Origin: Bimuria novae-zelandiae CBS 107.79 | Taxonomy: Eukaryota; Ascomycota; Dothideomycetes; Pleosporales; Didymosphaeriaceae | Reading direction: 5' to 3' | DNA length: 64,000 nucleotides | NCBI GenBank assembly: GCA_010015655.1 | Contig: ML976734.1 | Coordinates: 282,023-346,022 of the forward strand | Shown: in pieces, positions 55,780 through 64,000 of the stretch | Layout of the letters: every line of letters starts with the position of its first letter | Position numbering within the stretch: the first letter of the stretch is position 1 | Notes under the pieces: model-generated | Told to the model about the DNA's origin: nothing | The model's database searches: none | What the model saw: the letters and a program-made list of their open reading frames with translations, nothing else | Translations under genes and position numbers: made by a program

Positions 55780-58245
55780 TCACACATCCCTCCACGACCC
55801 CGCCGGCGGCTCAACCCGCCACTCCGCCTCGCGATACTTCACCCCTCCCACCTCGGCATTAAGCCACGTCTCATTCTCCTCATCAAATCCACTTTTATCC
55901 TGCCACTCTCCTTCTACAGCACCGCCAGCGTTGCCTAGATTCCATTGCTCTGCTGCATTATCCTCGGGCACAACATCACCTCCCCAACCCGTCTTCCCGC
56001 TCCACTTCGCACTCCCGACTCCACTACCCTTCTTCTCATTCTCATAGACGGAGTCTTTCACACTCCACGCGAAGTCCCACTCCTGCGCGCCTTCTTCATC
56101 ATCAGGTACGTCCTCGACGGTAGGAGCGCGGTAAGTGGAGTGGCTCTTGATAGAATGCGTGTCGTTTTCGGGTTCTTGCTCTTGGGGTGCTTCACCGTCG
56201 CTGCCGCGGTCGAGGGAGGGGATGGGTGAGGGAAGCCGCGGTGGTGAGGTGGGCGAGCCGACGGTGGAGTGGTCGGAGAGCTCTTCGACTTGGCGGCGCC
56301 AGGAGTAAGGTGTTATGGCGGATGTTTGGGAAGGAGCGGAATGTTGGGAGTGGATTGAGGCGGTTAGACTGTAGTCCTTGACGGCAGAACGTTTTGAAGC
56401 TGCTGACTTTGTTGGTGAGTGTGCGGGGATTGGTGTAGCATGGCCTGAACTTTGGATCCAAGCCGAGACGGAGGCCATGGGAGAACGTGTTCGCGGCGAT
56501 GTCTTGTGCGAGAGTCGCGATATGAAAGCGTCAACATCTTGCTTCCAGCCGTCGTTTGAACAAGTTCCGGATCGGGCAAGTGATTGTGCTCGTTTCGAGG
56601 AGCTACGAACTGATGCTGGCTGCGGCTCGAGATTCCAATCTTGATACGAACCCAACCCAGAACCTTCTCGGGTTCTCCCTCGATTTGTTGAGCCGCGAGC
56701 GGAGTCCTTGTCCGATCCCTTTCTCGGGCTACGAAGAGAGCTCGTTTTGGACCGACTGGTCGATGTTGGTCTCTTTGACAATCCACGCGCTGACTGGTTG
56801 TCCGTATCCTTTCTCGGGCTATGAATGGAGCCTCTTCTGGGCCTGCTAGCCGATGGCGCCCTTCTCGGCGAGCTTCGCGCCAACAGCTCACTCACGTCCA
56901 CTATCCGTGGATTTTGCGCACCGGTTGCTGTCGTAGTGGACGCGGTAGCATCCGAGTACCTTTCAGAAGAGACGGAAGACAGAGCTTTGACCACTGAGAT
57001 GCTCTTACGACCTCGCTGTCCTTCAGTCCACGATTCTTCAGACTTGGTCACTGATGTGATTGTCGAATGGACCGTAGCGACCAAGATTGATCCCACTGAC
57101 GGCACGGACTTTGTTGGAGATAGTTGCGGGGCAGGCGACAAGGGAGCGAGCAGTCTTGACGATGACGAAGGAGCTGCAGCTGGCTTTGCAATTGACGGAA
57201 CTGGTGAAGGCCATCCGCTCTTAGCACCAGTCACGAAGAACTTCGTGGGTGAGACGCCACTGGACGCGCTCTCCTCCGTCGAGTCGGCTTCTGGTATAGA
57301 TTTGAGCGGTTTGACAGGCGAGCTGTGGTGTCTGTGCCGACGGTGCTTATCGCCCTGTTTCTCCTTCGAAGCCGCTCGCATCATCTCTTTCTCCATCTCC
57401 TCTTCGCGCTTCTTCAATTTCTTGGCCTCTTCTTCTGCCTTTAGTCTTGCCTTAGCCTCTTTCTCCCTCTTCTCCTTTTCCTTGGCCTTCCTCCTCTCCT
57501 TGCGCTCCTGATATTCTCTCTCCCTCGCTCTCTCCGCCTCCCACTCCTCCTTCCCCCCAGAATCATAAACCACCCCACCATCCACAACAACCACCCTCCC
57601 ACTCCCTTTCTCTCCCTCAATCACAAACGTGCCCCACTTTATCGGTTTCATGATCCTGACTCTGCCATCTCCTTCCACCGCCCCAACTCTCCCCTCTTTC
57701 CTCTCCTTCCTAGCGTGCCTCCGTTCCGCCTCATCCGGGTCTTTCATGGCTACGCGAGCAACACTCTTCAGTCGTGCAAGGGAGCGGAACATATCCCCCG
57801 CGAGCGCGCGCTCCTTCTCGACTGTCCATTCTTCTTCCTCGCGACCGGGGGTCTTCGTGGGTGTACCTTTGGAGTAGAATCTGCGGTCTAGGGCGCCAAA
57901 ACCAGGGATCTTCTCGCGCTCGGAAGGGTATCGCATATCCGCGCCGTCGTCGAAGAAGCTTCCCGTGTAAGCTTCTGAGTCGGATATCGCTGAAGCAGGC
58001 GGCGGGAGTACGGGCGGCGCGGGGGTGTCGTTGAGCCATGTCGTGATAGTGGAGGGGTCAGGGCGGCGGGGCATGCGGCGGGAGAGACTGAGGGTGTCAT
58101 CGACCAGAGAGGGCGGCGTGATGGATGTGAGGGTGTCGGATGGCGGATGCGGGCGCGGCATGGTAGGCGGCGGAAGGAAAGGTGCAGTAGAGAGGGTACT
58201 AGAAGCTGTAGGAGGGCGGGGCGTGATTATGATCTGCTTAGACAA
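55780..58245 (-). CDS. Large low-complexity hypothetical protein, 821 aa, with central coiled coil
   Basis: Single long exon, not recognised. The N-terminus is Pro/Ser/Thr-rich. Residues about 85-125 hold a more conserved-looking GSFFDDGADMRYPSEREKIPG, then FGALDRRFYSKG. A strongly charged helix of Glu/Lys/Arg/Ala (about 235-300, EREYQERKERRKAKEKEK type) is a likely coiled coil. After it comes a long Ser/Arg/Lys-rich disordered region, with repeated SPRKxS and SKRP motifs at about 470-530. The C-terminus is Trp- and acid-rich with several WxxxxGxxxGE-like segments. Probably a cytoplasmic or nuclear scaffold-like protein, but that is inference. An alternative start is Met29. Confidence 0.7.
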   Translation of the reverse strand: MSKQIIITPRPPTASSTLSTAPFLPPPTMPRPHPPSDTLTSITPPSLVDDTLSLSRRMPRRPDPSTITTWLNDTPAPPVLPPPASAISDSEAYTGSFFDDGADMRYPSEREKIPGFGALDRRFYSKGTPTKTPGREEEEWTVEKERALAGDMFRSLARLKSVARVAMKDPDEAERRHARKERKEGRVGAVEGDGRVRIMKPIKWGTFVIEGEKGSGRVVVVDGGVVYDSGGKEEWEAERAREREYQERKERRKAKEKEKREKEAKARLKAEEEAKKLKKREEEMEKEMMRAASKEKQGDKHRRHRHHSSPVKPLKSIPEADSTEESASSGVSPTKFFVTGAKSGWPSPVPSIAKPAAAPSSSSRLLAPLSPAPQLSPTKSVPSVGSILVATVHSTITSVTKSEESWTEGQRGRKSISVVKALSSVSSERYSDATASTTTATGAQNPRIVDVSELLARSSPRRAPSASRPRRGSIHSPRKDTDNQSARGLSKRPTSTSRSKTSSLRSPRKGSDKDSARGSTNRGRTREGSGLGSYQDWNLEPQPASVRSSSKRAQSLARSGTCSNDGWKQDVDAFISRLSHKTSPRTRSPMASVSAWIQSSGHATPIPAHSPTKSAASKRSAVKDYSLTASIHSQHSAPSQTSAITPYSWRRQVEELSDHSTVGSPTSPPRLPSPIPSLDRGSDGEAPQEQEPENDTHSIKSHSTYRAPTVEDVPDDEEGAQEWDFAWSVKDSVYENEKKGSGVGSAKWSGKTGWGGDVVPEDNAAEQWNLGNAGGAVEGEWQDKSGFDEENETWLNAEVGGVKYREAEWRVEPPAGSWRDV

Positions 58246-58611
58246 GACGTGGGCGGAATAGCGGAGTTTTGGTAGAGAGAAGGTGCTGAGTACGGCAAGA
58301 GCAAATTGGTGTATAAGGAAGGCGCGAGGTTTCCCGCAGGCAAAATAGAGGACAGTGCATGCAACGATTCAAAAGAGAATTCAGAACACAATACGACCGT
58401 GGATAGAGGAAGCAGACGTTGCAATCGTGTTGAAGGGGTATATTGTGAACGGCCAACACAGCGACATTGCCGCGGCAACAGAGAAAGGTTGTTTCGGGCG
58501 ACAGTGGAAGCGACCAGTCAAAAAACGACCATCCCGAATGCCCGAAGAAGGAAAGACGTAGCAAACAGAGAAACCTATGGTATCATCCCACCCTACCACC
58601 CTACCACCAAC
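58246..58611. other. Intergenic region
   Basis: 366 bp between two minus-strand genes; the promoter of the 821-aa gene is expected here. Short overlapping frames on both strands have no domain. Confidence 0.5.
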
Positions 58612-59418
58612 CTACAACTTCGCCCTCTCCCTCCTCTTCTCCTCCTCCCAACGTAACTGCACCCTCCTCATCCTCCACCAACTCACCACCGCAACCCCCG
58701 CGGCCAACGGCGGACAAACCCACAACAACACACTCCACCACCGCGGACTCCCCTTCCTCACTTCCTCGATAACCCTCCTAACCTCTCTCTTCAACTCCTC
58801 CTTCCCCTTATCATTCCATACCACCACGCCCGCTCCCTTGCCCCTCCGCAGAGCCCTCTCCGCCTTCTCCCTAATGCTCCCTTGACTACTAACCCTATTC
58901 CTCGCATCCTCTTCACTGAGTTCAGGATTTCTTGCTACTAAGCGTTGGATCTGGATCGCTGGGTCGCTGACGCCGACGACGATAATGGTGCCGCAATATC
59001 GTTCCCACCCGGACTCAAAGAGGAGTGGCACGTCTAGCACGACGGCCCAGCTGCCGCGTAAATATGCCCACACCATCTGTTTGTACATCGCGCGGCGCAC
59101 TGCGGGGTGCACGATGCCGTTCAGCACTTTACGATCGCGCTCGCGCTCCTCACCGGCGCCGAAGACGCGCCTTCCCAGGGCGGGCCGGTTCAGCGGGCGG
59201 CCTTTGGGTGTGGGTGTCGGGGTGTCGAGGAGCAGATCGGGCGTCGAGGGGAGGAAGTACTTGACGATAGCATTATAGCCAGCGGTGCCGGGCTCGACGA
59301 CCTGGCGCGCGATGAGGTCAGCGTCGATGATGGGGAGGGAGTAGGGCAGTTTGGAGAGGAGGGCGGAGACGGTGGATTTGCCCGTTGCGATGGAGCCCGT
59401 GAGGCCGAGGAGGAGCAT
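58612..59418 (-). CDS. CAB5: Dephospho-CoA kinase, 268 aa
   Basis: Catalyses the last step of coenzyme A synthesis, phosphorylating the 3'-hydroxyl of dephospho-CoA with ATP. The P-loop GSIATGKS is at residues 8-15. Further family blocks are DADLIARQVVEPG (31-43), the LGRRVF segment, LNGIVHPAVR and DVPLLFESGW, with the lid region RNPELSEEDARNRV. This is the CoaE order and length. A hydrophobic segment near residues 228-248 (LLWVCPPLAAGVAVV) followed by a basic tail suggests C-terminal membrane anchoring, as in several fungal homologues. No intron needed. The yeast orthologue is CAB5. Confidence 0.93.
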   Translation of the reverse strand: MLLLGLTGSIATGKSTVSALLSKLPYSLPIIDADLIARQVVEPGTAGYNAIVKYFLPSTPDLLLDTPTPTPKGRPLNRPALGRRVFGAGEERERDRKVLNGIVHPAVRRAMYKQMVWAYLRGSWAVVLDVPLLFESGWERYCGTIIVVGVSDPAIQIQRLVARNPELSEEDARNRVSSQGSIREKAERALRRGKGAGVVVWNDKGKEELKREVRRVIEEVRKGSPRWWSVLLWVCPPLAAGVAVVSWWRMRRVQLRWEEEKRRERAKL

Positions 59419-59872
59419 TGTGGGGAACCTTTTCTTTTCCTAATTGAGATGCTAGTCTATGTGGAGATTGAATGCTAGGTCGTATATGCGAGGTGAGTGC
59501 GTCGATGAACGATGAGCGATGCGCGCTGTTTATATGAAGGTGGAATGGTAATGGTGTTGCGGGGCGGGTATAGAGCTTCATTGCCTCGGAGCTTCGAGCT
59601 TGGGCCACTGACGCGGGGATACGCGCAGGTTGAGCAGAACGCATCAGAGAGCTTATATTCAGGTCTGTATATGCATGAAATCCGCACCGCCTTACCACTT
59701 TTCAAAGACCCAGAGCATACTGCTCAGGTATGAAGCGTTCGAACAACGCCATAACGCCTCTTCCAGCCCATTGAAATAACCCACTGAGTGTCTATTAAGC
59801 CGTTCACATCCTCAGCGAAAATGAACCCTGTCCCTTAACGCCTTTCATGCTCAGATTGCGCCATTCTGCCTC
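59419..59872. other. Intergenic region
   Basis: 454 bp between two minus-strand genes. It holds the CoA-kinase promoter; no other feature seen. Confidence 0.5.
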
Positions 59873-60837
59873 CTATGACAGGGTGTGATCGCTCGCCGCG
59901 TCACCATTCGCCTCCATCTTGACGTCGTCGTCACCGCCCGCTAGCACTTTCGTCTGCGGTCTGCTTCCATCGGACAGACCTGACCCAGGAGTACATGCCG
60001 CGACCTGGCCATTCTCATCTATAAACTCGAAGTTGTAGCGCGAAAGCAGGTGAGGGATGGCAGAGAGCTGTGGTCCGTAGCGGGCGGTGTTGTCATACAA
60101 CTCGAAGAGGGGGACGGCGAGGAGTTTCATGTTCTTTGGCACACTTAGAACCTCTATTTCATGTATTAGTTTCGTTCTCATATATGGGAGGAAGAGCGTA
60201 CTGCTGCGAGGCAGCTGTATGAAGTAAAGCTTCTTGCACTCCTTGGGCCGCGTGACGTGCGCCGGGATGAACGGGTACATAAAGGTCTCGAAGTTGGGGC
60301 GCCACCACTGCGCAAGCGTGTCGCCAATCTGCCATTCGTCGTTGACGCCCTCGCCCGTGAACTGCGTGCCGACAGGCGCAAGACGCTCGTTCAGCCTCGC
60401 CTTGAAGCCATCGATTTCCTCGACATCGTGCGTGAGGTAGTCACCGGGCCTAGACCAATCAGCATCCACTCGATACTAAGGGGACGGCAGACATACAGCT
60501 TGAAGAAAGCATTGGCAATCTGCAGCATGAGGATATGCGGGTGGTTGTGCTCGTGGCAGACCAGCACGCCCTCGCATGTCCGCCGCATGCCATTTGCCTG
60601 GTAGTATTCCTCCAGTCGCTTCAGTCGCGCAAGCACGGAGGGATCCTCTTCTGGTTGCGCATCCTTGGTGCCGAAGGTGTAGTTGCTGAGCGGGTATAGG
60701 CGTATCGTCTTGGGCTGGTTGCCGTTGAAATCTTTGGGGAGAATCGGGCTGCGGCAGGTCAGCGCACGGCTGGAATTGTGAGACCGAGGAGCTTACGGAT
60801 ATGAGCTCTGTGAAGCTTCCTTCGTGATTGTAGACAT
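59873..60837 (-). CDS. Cleavage factor Im 25-kDa subunit (NUDT21/CPSF5-like), 289 aa
   Basis: Model complement(join(59873..60449,60497..60748,60797..60837)), in frame. Introns of 47 bp (GTATGT...CTGAT...TAG) and 48 bp (GTAAGC...GCTGAC...CAG). After MSTITKEASQSSY the protein shows the family start TIRLYPLSNYTFGTKDAQPE, then GMRRTCEGVLV, HEHNHPHILMLQIANAFFKL, the degenerate Nudix helix, AQWWRPNFETFMYPFIPAHV and PLFELYDNTARYGPQLSAIP. These match CFIm25, which binds UGUA in pre-mRNA and sets poly(A) site choice. As in the family, the Nudix box lacks the usual catalytic Glu set, so it should bind and not hydrolyse. It is longer than the human protein (227 aa) through a short insertion near residue 130 and a C-terminal acidic tail. 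Confidence 0.92.
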
Positions 60838-61423
60838 GGTCGCGGTTAGCTGTAGCTCGCACTGGCGCTGTGAGCTGCAAAGCTTCAATGTTGCGAGGAA
60901 CCGCGAACAGCGATGCGTGACAGGGATCTCCAGTTTCAGGGCTCGTGCGGACCGACTCGACCAGGATTGGTCTGTGCAAGCTTAGGCTGCTCTGCTCACC
61001 CACTCCCACATACGCCTCGTTGCGATAAAATACATTTACTCGGTTGTTGTTGTGACCAGATACCAGAATGAAGAGAATCGATCTCAGACCTTCACTCAAC
61101 TTCGTAGCATCCAGTAATTGCACGCATCATTTTCCCTCACGAGTATATCTAGAGTGAGGCTAGCACTTCCAGACTAATTTCAAGGCCACGTGGTATCGAT
61201 GATAATGTGGTGTTCATATCTGTATTCGTCTCATGCACGCTGGTCATCCCAAGTACCAGCAATTACTCCATTCATAGCTTGTGCCTCTAGGTCCCGCCTT
61301 CGGCCTGCAATACGCCGACTTTGGTATATGGACGAAGCTGGCAATGTCCAGCTGAATGAAAAAGCACAGGTGCCAATCGCAATCCCTCAAATTGAACTAC
61401 CAAAAGACCAACAATCATGTCCA
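60838..61423. other. Intergenic region
   Basis: 586 bp between CFIm25 and calcineurin A, both on the minus strand. A frame over 60476-61123 is a shadow of CFIm25 and its promoter. No other feature seen. Confidence 0.5.
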
Positions 61424-63449
61424 CTAGCTCCTCTTGTTGCGACTGGAGCCCGAGGACCTGGTCACGTCAGCAATGGGATCTGTCAAAGCAATCGCGCCAA
61501 CTTACATGCTGATTCTTCGTGCAACTGTTGCGAGGCCAGCATCATTCTCAGCCTCTTTGCTTGCCTTTTCAAGAGCCTGCTCTCGGCTCGCTTCCTGAGA
61601 TTTTCGTACCTCTTCGTGGCTTGGGGGTAATCGCTCATTCTGGAGATCGACCTTCCGGGCGTCTTCGAAGCTGTGGATGGCTTGCTTGATTCCTTCAGCT
61701 CCGAGCATGAGGGTACCTGCAGGGAGGCGACCGCCCGACGCTGTCTTCAATTCAGTGACACGCTCGGACTCTTCACGCAACACTTGGAATACGCGAGAAA
61801 GCCTGCCAATGGCCAAGATCTTGTTCTTGATTGCCCGACGCTTGAACTCGATGGAATCAGGATCCATGTTAGCGGTTGAAAGAGGTGGCGACGAGGGGCC
61901 AGACGCAAGGGAGCTAGGTGTTTCCTCTTCCAGTTCCTCCTTGGAGCACGTGTTAAGTATCGCAATGAGCATGTCGGTGACTGGGATAGTTAGCTAGTGC
62001 GCGAAACATCATGTGAAATCTCGCTTACTCTTTTCGCCGACGAACGGAAGGGACCAAGTGAACACATCCATGAAATTGGGCAGCCAGTACGGATGGGGCG
62101 TGCAGTCTGCTCTCGGTCAGTATTTCTACTCATCAGTGTCAAAGCGCACTACTCACTGAACTGTCGAATGTTCATAACATTGTTCTCGTACTTCAAGACT
62201 GCTGCTTTGTTGTTGTACACATCGAGATAGTTGGGTGCACTGAAGATCGTCATGACACTGGGGAATCCTGTCGTTCTCGTCTTTCGGTACATGCGGTAAC
62301 CAGCATCTTGCGCTTCGTGAGCTCGGATAATCGAGAGAAGGTTGTTCTTCTCGAGGAATGCGCATGCCGCAGGGTACGAGAAGAAGTACGAGCAGCCTCG
62401 TACGTGATTGTGCACAAAGAAGTCGTTCGTTTTCTCCTGTCCAAACTCCTCGAGAGGGTCGGCCCACAGGATGTCGCACATCAAGCCATGCGTTGGCGGT
62501 TCACGGAATCGGTCGATCTAGACCTCGTCAGCCACTGCCCCATCAGTATGTGCAACAGGATACAGCATACGCTCTTCAGGTCATCCAGAGTGTGGAGTTC
62601 CGGACTCAACCCTCCATGTATGCACAAGAACTGCTTATTCATGACAGCGGCCAGCGGTAATGCGCAGAACGATTCCATGCAAGCTTCGTAGACGGCTTCG
62701 GAGTACTTGTGCTTGCACTCGAGCTTGAAGGTGAAATAGTCGGTCAAATGACGGCACTCGTGGTTTCCTCGGAGCAGCCATAGCGTGTTCGGGTACCAGA
62801 TCTTCAGTGACCACAGGTACAAAACACACTGCAACCGTTAGTATGTCCCATGTAGGCTCGCCGCACAGCTCTCACCTCTATACTGAAGTAGCCGCGATCC
62901 ACATAGTCGCCCAAGAACAGGTAACGTGTCTCCGCAGGATCGCCACCGACCTCGAAGAGCTTCATGAGGTCGTAGTACTGCCCGTGAACATCACCACACA
63001 CGGTTATGGGCGCGTCCATCTCCAGCAGATTGGGCTCTGACTTGAGCACCTCGGTGCCTTTCCGTATGATCCATAGCGCTTGCTCTTCGGTCAGGCGACC
63101 TTCGCGATAGAAGTGCTGCTTCAGGAATTGGAGGTTCGGCTTCGTGCGATCTTGCGGCGACAGAAACTGCTCTTGCGTAGGTGGGTGGAAAGCAGGCGCC
63201 TGAACATCTGTGTTCGCACATGGTCAGCCCCATTCCTTCCAGACAGGCGGCAATGGCTACCCCGCTGTTTATTGCGCAATCCAAAGACATACCTTTGCAG
63301 ACTCGGTCCAGAGTGCTCACTTGGCTACCATCCTCCATGGTGTGCAGGGTGAAGTCAATTTCAGGGAGCGGCTTCTTTTCCTTGACGGCGCGAATGGCAT
63401 TGTCGAGGTACTTGGCCTGGTCGACATCGCCTTGCGGGTTGTTCTCCAT
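61424..63449 (-). CDS. cnaA: Calcineurin A catalytic subunit (PP2B Ser/Thr phosphatase), 564 aa
   Basis: Model complement(join(61424..61457,61506..61980,62029..62106,62157..62517,62571..62828,62876..63207,63293..63449)); 1695 nt in frame, introns 47-85 bp with good consensus (for example TACTAAC branch in intron 2). The phosphatase motifs are GDVHG (124-128), GDYVDRG (152-158), RGNHE (183-187) and the calcineurin-specific [20 protein letters not shown]. Then come the calcineurin-B binding helix region ([20 protein letters not shown]), the calmodulin-binding segment (about 443-466, [14 protein letters not shown]) and autoinhibitory [17 protein letters not shown]. The Ca2+/calmodulin-activated enzyme dephosphorylates Crz1-type factors and controls stress response, growth and often virulence in fungi. 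The start was chosen at CCGCCATGG. The last exon is only 34 nt. Confidence 0.95.
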
Positions 63450-64000
63450 GGCGGGCAGATATTGCTCAAAGGCGTGGTTGAGGCGTGAAGACAGACGGCG
63501 GTCTGAGGAGGCAACGAGGGGCGGGGAGGGAGCTCAGACCCTTGGGTGGCGGCGGAAGAGAATCTGGGGCCGCGGCTCCTCTAAGCTTGGTAATGGGGCT
63601 CAACAGTACACAATGGCATACAGGCGCGGGACGAGGCAAACGGAATATCTTTTTGTCACTGTCGTTGTGGTCGTCGCGTGCTCGTCGTTGCGCTGGCGGG
63701 TAACTGTAGGGCTGAGAAAATAGGCGTCAAGCTGGAGGGGGATTACACCCAGCTTGGCAAACGCGCGCCAATGAGGCAGCTACGACTAACGTCACCTCGG
63801 GGGGCGGCAGCACATGCGAGGTCGTTGCAGATAGCTTCAGAGTCGATCACGCATACAACTGCTTTTGAGAGCCAAAGCAACAGAGGGAACTGGTTTACTT
63901 CGAGGTATGTGCGATATCAGACATTAATAGACGCCCGGGCCCCTCCTACTCGTGGAGGCAGCCCGCAGGCGCGACCTTGCGTTTCACAGTCGCACAATGA
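63450..64000. other. 5' flank of calcineurin A
   Basis: Upstream region on the minus strand. It contains a possible 12-codon upstream ORF (63619-63581, ATG to TAG) in the leader, if transcription starts above 63620. GC-rich; no other gene seen. Confidence 0.4.

Noticed and set aside
56825..57511. 228-codon plus-strand frame
   Set aside because: Lies wholly antisense to the 821-aa gene; Ser/Ala/Leu-rich composition is what the complement of a Ser/Arg/Glu-rich frame gives.

Overview
The window looks like a filamentous ascomycete genome (Pezizomycotina; Dothideomycetes/Pleosporales is a guess from overall feel). The evidence is: introns of 47-85 bp with GTAWGT-type donors and CTRAY branch sites; a HET-domain gene remnant; Kex2-type KR sites in secreted proteins; a DUF7703 membrane protein; and large AT-rich tracts whose transposon reading frames are broken almost only by Gln/Trp-to-stop and Cys-to-Tyr changes, as expected from repeat-induced point mutation (RIP).

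Layout. 1-5.36 kb: RIP-degraded Ty3/gypsy element A with its 3' LTR, then a hAT remnant. 5.36-7.0 kb: Tc1/mariner transposase 3' half and a 266-bp MITE-like element. 7.28-9.0 kb: two-exon F-box/leucine-rich gene. 9.24-12.87 kb: GC-rich DIRS-type retrotransposon (gag, RT/RNase H, tyrosine recombinase) that has frameshifts but little RIP. It is split near its gag start by a pogo element with 51-bp inverted repeats. 15.9-21.5 kb: island of three genes for predicted secreted proteins, candidate effectors, two spliced and one single-exon. 22.5-41.6 kb: nest of transposons. A 215-bp-LTR gypsy (C) contains a copia element (196-bp LTRs, perfect TTAGG duplications) and a second pogo element (TA duplications). 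It abuts gypsy B, which carries a nearly RIP-free solo LTR of family A with TAGCC duplications, then a second hAT. 42-44 kb: HET-domain pseudogene. 44.96-52.08 kb: full-length gypsy D with 449-bp LTRs. 52.4-64 kb: conserved gene-rich block with DUF7703, two hypothetical proteins, dephospho-CoA kinase, CFIm25/NUDT21 and calcineurin A.

The layout is that of a two-speed genome: housekeeping genes in a compact GC-balanced block, and secreted-protein, F-box and HET-type genes in small islands between heterochromatin-like repeats. The most unusual signal is an antisense ORF between integrase and 3' LTR in two different gypsy families (A and D). In both it has a Zn2Cys6-like cysteine pattern (still Cys in A; five of six positions Tyr in D) followed by a charged or coiled-coil tail.

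All exon models were drawn by eye from frame continuity and splice consensus. Element families were assigned from motifs, not searches.
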